Source: Pseudooctadecabacter sp. (GTDB taxonomy: Bacteria; Pseudomonadota; Alphaproteobacteria; Rhodobacterales; Rhodobacteraceae). From it: DNA of 64,000 nucleotides. A model generated the notes under the pieces. It saw only the letters and a program-made list of their open reading frames with translations. It made no database searches and had not been told where the DNA came from. Position numbers and translations under genes: made by a program. The stretch is from assembly GCF_020627745.1 (NCBI RefSeq), contig NZ_JAHDGE010000001.1, positions 125,034-189,033 on the forward strand, written 5' to 3'. Numbering within the stretch: the first letter of the stretch is position 1; each line of letters begins with the position of its first letter. Below are positions 19,739 through 29,586 of this stretch, piece by piece.

Positions 19739-20697
19739 GCCATGACGCCCGCCGCTTTTGCGCCCCGCGCTGCGCGCAGGTTGCGCGCCAAAAGGTCCAT
19801 CGCGGCCATGCGCACGGCCACACCCATTTCAACCTGTTCCTGAATGACGCTGCGGTTGATGTCGTCCGCGATCTGACCGTCGATTTCCACGCCGCGGTTC
19901 ATCGGGCCGGGATGCATGACGATGGCGTCATCCTTGGCATGGGACAGCTTTTCGGAATCCAGACCGTAGCGGTGGAAATATTCGCGTTCCGACGGGATGA
20001 ACCCGCCGTCCATGCGTTCCTTTTGCAGGCGGAGCATCATGACAACGTCCACGTCGCGCAGACCCTCGCGCATGTCGTGGAAGACCTCGACCCCGAACTC
20101 TTCCACCCCGCTGGGCAACAGCGTGGGCGGGCCGACCAGACGCACGCGGTTTTCCATTTTGCCCAGCAACATGATATTTGACCGCGCCACGCGGCTGTGC
20201 GCCACATCACCACAAATCGCAATCGACAGACGGTGCAACCGCCCCTTGGCGCGGCGGATGGTCAGCGCATCCAGCAGGGCCTGCGTGGGGTGTTCATGCC
20301 GCCCGTCGCCTGCGTTCAACACAGCGCAATTCACCTTTTGCGCCAAAAGGTCCACCGCACCGGAATTGGGGTGCCGCACAACCAGCAAATCGGGGCGCAT
20401 CGCATTCAGGGTCAACGCCGTGTCGATCAGCGTCTCCCCCTTTTTGATGGAACTGGCCTGCATCGCCATGTTCATCACATCGGCACCAAGGCGCTTGCCT
20501 GCGATCTCGAAACTCGCCTGTGTCCGGGTGGAGTTTTCGAAGAACATGTTGATCTGGGTCAGCCCCTCCAGCACGTCGCGGTGGGGACGACCGATGCGGT
20601 TGTGTTCGGCGTATTGGTCCGCCAGATCCAACAGGGTGGTGATTTCGGGGGCCTGAAGGTGTTCGATGCCAAGAAGGTGCGACGCGCGAAATGACAT
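19735..20697 (-). CDS. pyrB: Aspartate carbamoyltransferase catalytic subunit
   Basis: [74 protein letters not shown]; start at [14 protein letters not shown]. Confidence 0.97.
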   Translation of the reverse strand: MSFRASHLLGIEHLQAPEITTLLDLADQYAEHNRIGRPHRDVLEGLTQINMFFENSTRTQASFEIAGKRLGADVMNMAMQASSIKKGETLIDTALTLNAMRPDLLVVRHPNSGAVDLLAQKVNCAVLNAGDGRHEHPTQALLDALTIRRAKGRLHRLSIAICGDVAHSRVARSNIMLLGKMENRVRLVGPPTLLPSGVEEFGVEVFHDMREGLRDVDVVMMLRLQKERMDGGFIPSEREYFHRYGLDSEKLSHAKDDAIVMHPGPMNRGVEIDGQIADDINRSVIQEQVEMGVAVRMAAMDLLARNLRAARGAKAAGVMA

Positions 20698-20794
20698 TGG
20701 GCCTCCGATCGGGGTTTTGGCGGTTATAGGGGCCGGTGCAAGGCGCGGCAAGATCAGCACGTGAAGTCCCTGCACGGGCGCGGTAGGGTACGGC

Positions 20795-21574
20795 ATGGAA
20801 TCGGCTGCGGAGTATTGGACATCGAAAGCGCTTCTTGACTGGCAGGTCGAGATGGGCGCGGATGAGGCCATCTGCGACACCCCCGTTGACCGTTATGCGC
20901 TGGGGGCGAAAAAGCCTGCGCCCAAAGCGGCCCCCGTGGCCGAGGCCCCACCGCCCGCGCCGGAACCGGTGGACATTGACGCGGTGCAGGTCGCCCGCGA
21001 GGCCGCAGCCGCTGCATCCGATCTTGAAGGATTGCAGGCGGCGATGTTCGCCTTCGAGCATTGCGATCTGAAAAACGGTGCGCGCAATTTTATCTTCGCC
21101 GATGGCGTGGCGGGGTCCGCTGTGATGATCGTCACCGACGCGCCTGATCGCGAAGATGACCGTGCGGGCCAGATTATGTCGGGACGATCCGGCGTTTTGT
21201 TTGACAAGATGATCGGGGCAATCGGGTTATCCCGCGTGGGTGAAACGTCGGTTTATATTGCGCCTGTCTGTCCGTGGAACCCGCCCCAGAACCGTGACGC
21301 GAATGCAGACGAACTCGCCATGATGGAGCCGTTCCTGAAGCGTCACATCGAACTGGCGGCCCCGAAATTGATTGTGCTGATGGGCAACGGTCCCTGTCAG
21401 GCCCTGCTGGGCCGCAGCGGCATGACACGGTTGCGCGGCACATGGGCCAAGGCGGTGGACCGCCCTGCCCTGCCAATCTTTGCGCCGTCTTTCCTGATGG
21501 CCAATGGGGCCGCGAAACGGGACGCTTGGGCGGACCTTCTGGCGCTGAAAGCGCGGTTGAAAGACCTGACATGA
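20795..21574 (+). CDS. Uracil-DNA glycosylase family 4-like protein with altered active-site motifs
   Basis: Family-4-like architecture ([52 protein letters not shown]...[15 protein letters not shown]) but GEAPG and HPAYLL-type motifs are changed. Confidence 0.8.
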   Translation: MESAAEYWTSKALLDWQVEMGADEAICDTPVDRYALGAKKPAPKAAPVAEAPPPAPEPVDIDAVQVAREAAAAASDLEGLQAAMFAFEHCDLKNGARNFIFADGVAGSAVMIVTDAPDREDDRAGQIMSGRSGVLFDKMIGAIGLSRVGETSVYIAPVCPWNPPQNRDANADELAMMEPFLKRHIELAAPKLIVLMGNGPCQALLGRSGMTRLRGTWAKAVDRPALPIFAPSFLMANGAAKRDAWADLLALKARLKDLT

Positions 21575-22110
21575 CCCTTGATATGACCCGCGATTTCATC
21601 CCCGTGCGCATCGCCATCCTGAGCGTCAGCGACACCCGCAGCCTTGACGAAGACCGGTCCGGCCAGACGCTGGTGGACCGTCTGCAAGACGCGGGCCACA
21701 TCCTCGCTGATCGAAAAATCCTGCGCGATGAACGCGCGCAAATTGCCGATCAGTTGCGCGCATGGTGCGCGGACCCGGATGTTGACGTGATTTTGACCAC
21801 GGGCGGCACCGGCCTCACGGGGCGCGATGTCACGGTTGAGGCGCACCGCGACGTCTATGAAAAAGAAATCGACGCCTTCGGCACCGTCTTTACCCATGTG
21901 TCCATGGCCAAGATCGGGACATCAGCGGTTCAAAGCCGCGCGACGGGCGGTGTGGCCAATGGCACATACCTGTTCGCGCTGCCTGGCAGCACCGGCGCGT
22001 GCAAGGATGCGTGGGACGAAATCCTCGTCAAGCAGCTCGATTATCGGCACCGACCCTGCAACTTCGTTGAAATTCTGCCGCGACTGGATGAACACCAGCG
22101 ACGGAAATGA
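21571..22110 (+). CDS. moaB: Molybdenum cofactor biosynthesis protein B
   Basis: RIAILSVSDTRSLDEDRSGQTL, DVILTTGGTGLTGRDVTVEA, FALPGSTGACKDAWDEIL; ATGA overlap. Confidence 0.94.
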   Translation: MTLDMTRDFIPVRIAILSVSDTRSLDEDRSGQTLVDRLQDAGHILADRKILRDERAQIADQLRAWCADPDVDVILTTGGTGLTGRDVTVEAHRDVYEKEIDAFGTVFTHVSMAKIGTSAVQSRATGGVANGTYLFALPGSTGACKDAWDEILVKQLDYRHRPCNFVEILPRLDEHQRRK

Positions 22111-22197
22111 TCCGCCGCGCCGTATGATCCGTACCTGATACACCTGGGAACCGCATGAATGCGGCCTAGGTCTTGGGATGTTTGTAGGAGTGTTTTG

Positions 22198-23655
22198 ATG
22201 CAGTTTCTGAGGCGATCCCTTGTTGGTCTGTTCCTTCTGGCCGCGACGCTGGCGCTGTTTGCTTGGGCCGGCAATACGGTCAGGCTGGCCGTGCAGGAAC
22301 GCATGAACGCCGAGCCGCGCAGTTTTCCGCAGCGCGAACGGGTGTTGTCGGTCAATGTGGTCGACGTGATCCCGCAGACGATTGCCCCTGAATTGATGGT
22401 CTTTGGCGAACTGGCCAGCGCCAACACATTGGACATCCGCGCCCTGTCCGGCGGGACGGTTCTTGAGGTGTCCCCGAATTTCGTTGACGGCGGGCGCGTG
22501 ACCGAAGGAGAGGTGCTGGTGCGCATCGACCCCCGCGATGCCCAATCCGCCCGTGATCGTCTGGCCGCCGATCTGCGCGATGCCGAGGCAGAGCAGCGCG
22601 ATGCCGACCGTGCCCTTGTTCTGGCGCGGGACGAACTGGCCGCCGCCGAGGATCAGGTTGTCTTGCGCCAACAGGCGCTGACCCGCCAGCAGGACCTTGC
22701 CAGTCGGGGCGTGGGCACAGCTGCGGCCATCGAGACGGCAGAACTGGCCGTATCCGCCGCGCGACAGGCGGTCCTGTCGCGCCGTCAGGCCGAAGCACAG
22801 GCGCAGGCGCGGCTGGATCAGGCGGCGACCCGTCTGGACCGGGCCGAACTGAACCTTGCCGATGCGGACCGCGCCCTGACCGACACAGAAATTTTCGCGC
22901 CCTTCGCCGGAACGTTGACCGGCGTATCCGTAGCGCGAGGCGAACGGGTGACCGCCAATGAAACCTTGGGGGAACTGATCCAGAAAGACGACCTTGAGGT
23001 ATCGTTTCGGCTGTCCACGGCGCAATATGCCCGCCTTGTGGGTGAGGACGGGACGCTTAACGCCGCGCCTGTGACGGTCACACTGCAGGCGCAGGGCCTG
23101 ACCTTGACGGCCGACGGCCAGATCACCCGTGAAAGCGCCATTGTGGGCGAAGGCCAGACGGGGCGATTGCTGTTTGCCAAAATCGAAACCACCGCAGCCC
23201 TGCGGCCCGGTGACTTTGTCACCGTTTCGGTGACAGAGCCTGTATTGCGCGGCGTGGCCCGTGTGCCGTCCACCGCTGTGGGGGCCAATGAAACCGTGCT
23301 GATGCTGGGTGAGGAAAACCGTCTGGTTGAGGTGTCGGTCGATGTGTTGCGCCGCCAAGGCGACGATGTCCTCATCCGCGCGCCCGAGGCGTATGGCCGC
23401 CAAATCGTCGCCGAACGCTCACCCCTTCTGGGGCAGGGCATCGCGGTCCAGCCGATTGATCCCGACGCCGAACCGGAGGTCCCCGAGCCGGTCGAGATGA
23501 TCACGCTGGAAGACGACCGTCGCGCGCGCCTGATCGCCTTTGTCGAAGAAAGCCGCATGCCGCCGCCCGTCAAAACGCGCATCATCGGGCAGTTGGAACA
23601 AGACGAGGTCCCCTCCGACGTGGTTGCCAATATCGAAGACCGGATGGGGAGCTAG
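22198..23655 (+). CDS. Efflux RND transporter periplasmic adaptor subunit
   Basis: Lipoyl/HlyD-like coiled coil, IFAPFAGTLTGVSVARGERVTANETLGELIQ; immediately upstream of RND permease. Confidence 0.93.
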   Translation: MQFLRRSLVGLFLLAATLALFAWAGNTVRLAVQERMNAEPRSFPQRERVLSVNVVDVIPQTIAPELMVFGELASANTLDIRALSGGTVLEVSPNFVDGGRVTEGEVLVRIDPRDAQSARDRLAADLRDAEAEQRDADRALVLARDELAAAEDQVVLRQQALTRQQDLASRGVGTAAAIETAELAVSAARQAVLSRRQAEAQAQARLDQAATRLDRAELNLADADRALTDTEIFAPFAGTLTGVSVARGERVTANETLGELIQKDDLEVSFRLSTAQYARLVGEDGTLNAAPVTVTLQAQGLTLTADGQITRESAIVGEGQTGRLLFAKIETTAALRPGDFVTVSVTEPVLRGVARVPSTAVGANETVLMLGEENRLVEVSVDVLRRQGDDVLIRAPEAYGRQIVAERSPLLGQGIAVQPIDPDAEPEVPEPVEMITLEDDRRARLIAFVEESRMPPPVKTRIIGQLEQDEVPSDVVANIEDRMGS

Positions 23656-23658
23656 GCC

Positions 23659-26600
23659 ATGCTCAAACCCGGCGGCATCCTGTCCTACCTCACCCGTCAC
23701 CGCACGGCGGCGAACCTGTTGATGGTGGTCTTGCTGGCCGCTGGCATCGCGGCCTACCCCAAGATGCGCGCACAATTCTTCCCCGATGTGATCATCGACA
23801 ACGTCAGCGTGTCGGTCCAGTGGTCCGGTGCCGGGGCCGAAGACGTGGACGCGGCCATCGTTCAGGTCTTGCAGCCTGCGCTTCTGGCGGTCGAGGGGGT
23901 CACGAACACGACCTCCACATCCTCCGAAGGCAGTGCACGGATTTCGATGGAGTTTGAACCCGGTTGGGACATGGCGAAAGCGACCGAAGACGTGCAACTG
24001 GCCGTGGATGCCACATCCAACCTGCCCGACGACGCCGAAGACCCCAACGTGCGGCGCGGACAATGGTCGGACCGGGTGACGGATGTGGTCATCACCGGCC
24101 CCGTCGCCCCCGAACAGCTGGGCCGGTTTGCCGATGAATTCACCGTGCGCCTGTTCGCCCAAGGCGTCACACGCACCACCATTCGCGGCGTCGCGGCCCC
24201 GTCCACCATCATCGAAGTGCCGTCGCTGGCACTGATCCGCTACGACGTCACCATGCAGGACATCGCCGCTGCCATCGCGGAGGAGGTCAACGCCGACCCC
24301 GCAGGCGACGTGTCCGGGGCGGCCCGCGTGCGCACCGGCGTCGAAAAACGCACCGCCGATGAGATTGAGGCGATTGCCCTGCGCACAGACGCCAGCGGTG
24401 CCACCCTGACTATTGGCGACGTGGGGCAGGTGTTTGTGGAAGGGGTCGACCGTGAACGCGCCTATTTCGTAGGCGACGATCCGGCCATCACCATCCGCGT
24501 GGACCGCGCCGCCACGGGTGACGCCATCGACGTGCAAAACACCGTGCAACAGGTGGCGGATGCCTATGCCGCAACCCTGCCGCAAGGCAGCAGTATTGAG
24601 CTGATCCGTGCCCGCGCCGAACTGATCACGGGCCGTTTGAACATCCTTTATGAAAATGCAGCCCTTGGTCTGGCCCTTGTTGTGGCGCTGTTGTTTCTGT
24701 TTTTGAATGCGCGCACCGCGTTCTGGGTCGCCGCCGGTATTCCCGTGGCCCTTGCCGGTGCGATAGCCCTGATGTGGGCAGCGGGCCTGACGATCAACAT
24801 GATCTCCCTATTTGCGTTGATCATCACGCTGGGCATTGTGGTGGATGACGCCATCGTGGTGGGTGAGCACGCCGATTATCGCCACCGCAAGCTGGGTGAA
24901 AGCCCCGCTGAGGCCGCTGAGAATGCGGCCAAAAAGATGTTCAGCCCCGTGTTCTCGGCCACGCTGACAACCATCATCGCCTTTTTCGCGCTGGTCCTCG
25001 TGGGCGGGCGGTTCGGGGATCTGATCGCCGACATCCCATTCACTGTCATCGTCGTTCTGATCGCCTCGCTGATCGAATGTTTCCTGATCCTGCCCCACCA
25101 CATGTACAAAGCGCTGAAAGCCGGCGAAGGCGGGCAAAAGTGGTACGACGCCCCGTCCCGCGTGGTGAACCGTGGCTTTGACTGGGTCAAGGACAGGCTG
25201 TTCCGTCCGTTCATGGCGGGAGTGATCTGGGCGCGCTATCCGGTCATGGCGCTGGCGGTGGTGCTGCTGGCCGTACAGGTCAGCGGATTGATCCGGGGCG
25301 ATGTGCAATGGCGGTTTTTCAACGCGCCCGAACAGGGCAGTGTCACCGGCAATTTCGCCATGCTGCCCGGTGCAACCCGCGAAGACACGCTGGAAATGAT
25401 GCAATCGCTGCAAGAGGTCACGGAGGCCTTGGGCGCGGAATATGAGGCGGAACATGGGACCAACCCGTTGGACTATGTCATCGCGGAAATCGGTGGTAAT
25501 TCGGGCCGTGGCATTGCGGGGGCCGCTACCAAGGATGCGGACCAGTTGGGCGCGATTGCGATTGAACTGATCGACGCCGACAGCCGCCCCTATTCCAGCT
25601 TTGCCTTTGTGGCCGAACTGCAAGACCGCGTGATCCGCCACCCCATGGTCGAAACTGTCAGCTTCCGGTCCTGGGCATCCGGCCCTGGCGGGGATGACAT
25701 CGACATCCAGCTGTTCGGGGCCAATTCGGACGTGTTGAAAGAGGCCGCAGAGGCGTTGAAGGCGGAACTGGCGCAGTTTGGCGAAGTCTCCGCGTTGGAG
25801 GATTCGCTGTCCTACGACAAAGAAGAATTGATCCTTGAATTGACCCCGCAGGGGCAGGCACTGGGCTTTACCATCGACGGGCTGGGGCGCGTGTTGCGCA
25901 ACCGCCTTGGCGGGATCGAGGCCGCGACCTACCCCGACGGGCCGCGATCTGCCACGATCAGGGTGGAATTGCCGGATGGCGAGTTGACGGCGGATTTCCT
26001 CGACCGGACGCAAATGCGCGCGGCCAGTGGCATCTACGTGCCGCTTGCCGACATCGTGACAGTGCAATCGCGCACGGGCTTCAGCACGGTGACACGCGAA
26101 AACGGGGTGCAGTTGATTTCCGTCACCGGCGATCTGACAGATGACGACGCCGACCGCGCCGCCGAAATTCAGGAGTTGATCCAAAGCGATATACTGCCCC
26201 GCATCCAAAGCGCCTATAGCGTGTCATCGTCCCTGTCGGGATTGAGCGAGCAGGAGGATGAATTCCTCAACGATGCGCGGGTGGGGCTGATCTTTTGCCT
26301 CACAGGGATTTTTCTGGTGCTGGCGTGGATTTTCCAAAGCTGGTCGCGCCCGCTGGTCGTTATGGCGATCATCCCCTTTGGTCTGATCGGCACCATCTAC
26401 GGGCATGCGCAATGGGATGTGCCCCTGTCGATGTTCACGGTCGTGGGGTTGCTGGGCATGACCGGCATTATCATCAACGACAGTATCGTGCTGGTCAAAA
26501 CCATCGACGAATACGCCGAAACACGCGGGTTGGTGCCTGCGATCATCGACGGCGTCAGCGACCGGTTGCGCCCTGTGTTGTTGACCACTTTGACGACGGT

Positions 26601-27039
26601 TCTGGGCCTTGCGCCGCTGCTTTACGAAGGGTCGTCACAGGCTGAATTCCTGAAACCCACGGTGATCACGCTGGTCTACGGGTTGGGCTTTGGCATGGTG
26701 CTGGTGCTGTTTATCGTGCCGTCGCTCATGGCGATGCAGGGAGATGTGGGCGTGCAGGTGCGATCGGCGAAACGCGGGCTTGCCAGCCGCACGGGCGCGA
26801 TTGCATGGCCCGTGCGCATTGCTGCCCTTGGTGTGGCCGGTTTGTTTGCTGCGATTGTCTTGCCGATCCTGGCCACCGGCACGCCGTGGGCGCCCTTGGC
26901 CGCAGCTCTGCCGATGCTTTATGCGGGTACGGGCGCGGCGTTGGGGCTGTTTTTGCTGATGACAATGGTCTGGTTGGTCGTAGTCTATATTGCGGCGGGA
27001 TTGGTCGTGGCGTTCAGCCGCCGACGACGCATCACCTAA
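23659..27039 (+). CDS. Efflux RND transporter permease subunit (AcrB/HAE family-like)
   Basis: 1126 aa; ALIITLGIVVDDAIVVGEHADYRHRKLGESPAEAAENAAKKMFSPVFSATLTTIIAFF; GMTGIIINDSIVLVKTIDEYAE. Confidence 0.95.
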   Translation: MLKPGGILSYLTRHRTAANLLMVVLLAAGIAAYPKMRAQFFPDVIIDNVSVSVQWSGAGAEDVDAAIVQVLQPALLAVEGVTNTTSTSSEGSARISMEFEPGWDMAKATEDVQLAVDATSNLPDDAEDPNVRRGQWSDRVTDVVITGPVAPEQLGRFADEFTVRLFAQGVTRTTIRGVAAPSTIIEVPSLALIRYDVTMQDIAAAIAEEVNADPAGDVSGAARVRTGVEKRTADEIEAIALRTDASGATLTIGDVGQVFVEGVDRERAYFVGDDPAITIRVDRAATGDAIDVQNTVQQVADAYAATLPQGSSIELIRARAELITGRLNILYENAALGLALVVALLFLFLNARTAFWVAAGIPVALAGAIALMWAAGLTINMISLFALIITLGIVVDDAIVVGEHADYRHRKLGESPAEAAENAAKKMFSPVFSATLTTIIAFFALVLVGGRFGDLIADIPFTVIVVLIASLIECFLILPHHMYKALKAGEGGQKWYDAPSRVVNRGFDWVKDRLFRPFMAGVIWARYPVMALAVVLLAVQVSGLIRGDVQWRFFNAPEQGSVTGNFAMLPGATREDTLEMMQSLQEVTEALGAEYEAEHGTNPLDYVIAEIGGNSGRGIAGAATKDADQLGAIAIELIDADSRPYSSFAFVAELQDRVIRHPMVETVSFRSWASGPGGDDIDIQLFGANSDVLKEAAEALKAELAQFGEVSALEDSLSYDKEELILELTPQGQALGFTIDGLGRVLRNRLGGIEAATYPDGPRSATIRVELPDGELTADFLDRTQMRAASGIYVPLADIVTVQSRTGFSTVTRENGVQLISVTGDLTDDDADRAAEIQELIQSDILPRIQSAYSVSSSLSGLSEQEDEFLNDARVGLIFCLTGIFLVLAWIFQSWSRPLVVMAIIPFGLIGTIYGHAQWDVPLSMFTVVGLLGMTGIIINDSIVLVKTIDEYAETRGLVPAIIDGVSDRLRPVLLTTLTTVLGLAPLLYEGSSQAEFLKPTVITLVYGLGFGMVLVLFIVPSLMAMQGDVGVQVRSAKRGLASRTGAIAWPVRIAALGVAGLFAAIVLPILATGTPWAPLAAALPMLYAGTGAALGLFLLMTMVWLVVVYIAAGLVVAFSRRRRIT

Positions 27040-27848
27040 CCTGCGACGCATCCCTCAATGTCCACCGACTGGCCACCTGCGATCACCGTGATCCGCATGT
27101 CGGACCGGTTCACGGTAAACCCGTCGCGGTCCACGTGGATCATGTCGGAGGACGCATAAAGGCGCGGACCTTCGCGCCACGTATGGGGTTCGGACACCCA
27201 GACCTGCTGATCGCCGCTTTCGATGACGACCTCTTCGTCCGTGCCCATGGGCGGCATCGGAATTTCCGCAATGACCCGCAGCCCGCCGTCAATCGGGCTG
27301 ATGGCACAGGACACGTCGCCCACACCTGCCTCGTTGGCGGTGCGGGGCCGATCGACCAAGGACGCCACAATCGCCGCATCGCGCCGCCCGTCCACGGGCA
27401 GCGCCGCGTCGAAGGACAGCATCACCGGCACGCAAATTTCCTCGCACACGCCAATCTGGACACGGCCGGCCAGACGGGCGGGCGCATCTGCGTTGTCCAG
27501 CGCCAGTTCGACGGGAATGACGACGATCCCCTCATACCCGATGGAGCGCATGTTGTTGATGCGGCTGACCTCAGGCACCGGCCAGTGCAGCGCGACGCCC
27601 TGCAGGTTTTCGGACCCGTCCCAAGCAAAGCGCGGCGGGATGCCGCCATCACCGGGCACCCGCCAATAGGTTTTCCACCCTGGTGCCAGCGTGATTTCCA
27701 GCCCCGCCATATGGGTGCCAGCCTGCGTGCGCCAGCCGGGCAGCACCTCAAGCTCCACCACCCCGTCGGCGGGGTTTGCGGCCAGGGTATTGGCGAACGG
27801 CAGGGCGGTCAGGGCCGCAAGGGCGACATTGAGAATCCGGTGTGTCAT
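27036..27848 (-). CDS. DsbD N-terminal (alpha) domain-like periplasmic protein
   Basis: Signal peptide; GLEITLAPGWKTYWRVPGDGGIPPRFAWDGSENLQGVALHWPVPEV...GVCEEICVPV. Confidence 0.85.
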   Translation of the reverse strand: MTHRILNVALAALTALPFANTLAANPADGVVELEVLPGWRTQAGTHMAGLEITLAPGWKTYWRVPGDGGIPPRFAWDGSENLQGVALHWPVPEVSRINNMRSIGYEGIVVIPVELALDNADAPARLAGRVQIGVCEEICVPVMLSFDAALPVDGRRDAAIVASLVDRPRTANEAGVGDVSCAISPIDGGLRVIAEIPMPPMGTDEEVVIESGDQQVWVSEPHTWREGPRLYASSDMIHVDRDGFTVNRSDMRITVIAGGQSVDIEGCVAG

Positions 27849-27963
27849 GCCCTGTCTTTCGCTGATGGGTGTGACAATAGAAAGTCACGTTTGGGTTAGG
27901 TCTTTGTCATATCCGCGCCTGCGCCCCCTTGCACAGCACAGGGCAGACCCCCACAGTCGAACC

Positions 27964-28530
27964 ATGACGGATACGATCGACCTGACCGGAAAGCTTTTGA
28001 TCGCGATGCCCGATATGGGCGATCCGCGGTTTGAAAAGTCGGTGATTTACATGTGCGCCCATGCGCGCGAGGGCGCGATGGGGCTTATCGTCAACAAACC
28101 AACGCCGGAGATCCGTTTCACCGATCTGCTGGAACAGCTGTCCATTGATGACGGCGAATTGGCGACCGATGTGCGTGTCCACTATGGCGGACCTGTTGAA
28201 ACAGGGCGGGGGTTCGTCTTGCACACCGCTGATTATGCGTCAGGTGCCGGCACGATGGAGGTGGCGGCGGGCATTGCCATGACCGCGACGCTCGACATCC
28301 TCGAAGATATCGCCACGGGCGCGGGTCCGAAACGGTCGATGCTGGGGCTGGGGTATGCCGGTTGGGGGCCAGGCCAGTTGGAGGGAGAGATTGCGCAAAA
28401 CGGCTGGCTGGTCGCTGACGCGACCGATGACATCCTGTTTGGCCGTGCCGCCGAGCACAAATGGACAGCCGCACTGAAGGTGCTGGGCATTGATCCGTTG
28501 ATGCTATCGTCGTCGGGCGGATCAGCCTGA
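27964..28530 (+). CDS. YqgE/AlgH family protein
   Basis: LTGKLLIAMPDMGDPRFEKSVIYMCAHAREGAMGLIVNKPTPEI; GYAGWGPGQLEGEIAQNGWLV. Confidence 0.95.
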   Translation: MTDTIDLTGKLLIAMPDMGDPRFEKSVIYMCAHAREGAMGLIVNKPTPEIRFTDLLEQLSIDDGELATDVRVHYGGPVETGRGFVLHTADYASGAGTMEVAAGIAMTATLDILEDIATGAGPKRSMLGLGYAGWGPGQLEGEIAQNGWLVADATDDILFGRAAEHKWTAALKVLGIDPLMLSSSGGSA

Positions 28531-29475
28531 CCTCGGGGCTGCGGCACGGCGCAGGCGGTCATTGATCGCCGCCCCTAGCCCGTGATCGGGGATCGGGGAC
28601 ACCGCAATCTGTGCAGCGCCCATGGCATTGAGCTGGTGCAGCGCATCAAACAGGCGGGCCGCAGCCTCAACCAGATCGCCCGAAGGCGACAGATTCAGCG
28701 GGGCATCGACGGCGCCGAAGCCCAGCAAAACCTCCCCTTCGTTGATATCCACCGCATTCAGCCGCACGGTCCCTTTGGGCGCATAATGCGATGCAAGCTG
28801 CCCCGGCGACGTCGGCGCATCGGCATCCCCTGCCATGGCCAAATCTTGGCCCACAGCGTTGGCAATCGCCTCCGCCGGAAGGCCGCCTGCCCGCAACAAT
28901 GTTGGGCGGGGCTGCGTTGCAACGATCGTTGATTCCACCCCTACGGGGCAATCGCCACCGTCGACGATCCCGTCGATAATTCCAGTCATATGGTCGGCCA
29001 CATGGGCCGCCTTCGTGGGGCTGACCTGCCCCGACGGATTGGCGGACGGGGCCGCAATCGGCCCGTCAAATGCGGCCAGCAATGCGGCCGCCACCCCGTG
29101 ATCCGGCACCCGAATGGCCAAGGTATCCAACCCCGCCGTCACCAGCGGCGAAATACCGGCATCGGCGCGCAGGGGCAGCACCAAGGTCAAGGCACCGGGC
29201 CAAAATGCCTGCGCCAAGGCGCGGGCGGTGTCGTCAAATTCGACATAGGCCTCTGCCGCGTCCAGGGACGCCACATGCACGATCAACGGATTGAAACCGG
29301 GCCGGCCTTTGGCCGCATAAAGCCGCGCCACGGCGTCGGAATTGCGCGCATCAACGCCAAGGCCGTAAACAGTCTCGGTCGGGAAGGCCACAAGGCCACC
29401 GTCGCCCAGAACTGCTGCGGCCTGCGACAGCCCCGCCGCGTCAGGCGTGAATGTCCGTGTGGTCACGACGGTCAT
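28522..29475 (-). CDS. L-threonylcarbamoyladenylate synthase (Sua5/YrdC family)
   Basis: GLVAFPTETVYGLGVDARNSDAVARLYAAKGRPGFNPLIVHV; C-terminal Sua5 domain SPGQLASHYAPKGTVRL. Confidence 0.93.
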   Translation of the reverse strand: MTVVTTRTFTPDAAGLSQAAAVLGDGGLVAFPTETVYGLGVDARNSDAVARLYAAKGRPGFNPLIVHVASLDAAEAYVEFDDTARALAQAFWPGALTLVLPLRADAGISPLVTAGLDTLAIRVPDHGVAAALLAAFDGPIAAPSANPSGQVSPTKAAHVADHMTGIIDGIVDGGDCPVGVESTIVATQPRPTLLRAGGLPAEAIANAVGQDLAMAGDADAPTSPGQLASHYAPKGTVRLNAVDINEGEVLLGFGAVDAPLNLSPSGDLVEAAARLFDALHQLNAMGAAQIAVSPIPDHGLGAAINDRLRRAAAPRSG

Positions 29476-29586
29476 GACGTCGCGTTTTGGTTGATTGGGC
29501 GGCCCATGGCGATCACCTTTGTTGTAACATCCGCCACATACGCGCCATACGCGCCGAATCCAAGAACCCCACCCAAGGAGCACGTC

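Noticed and set aside
22151-22164. CCGCAT-GA-ATGCGG inverted repeat between moaB and the RND adaptor gene
   Set aside because: Very short loop, no T-run; too weak to call a terminator or operator
21922-23403. 493-aa minus-strand ORF
   Set aside because: Antisense to moaB and the RND adaptor
24808-26208. 466-aa minus-strand ORF
   Set aside because: Antisense to the RND permease
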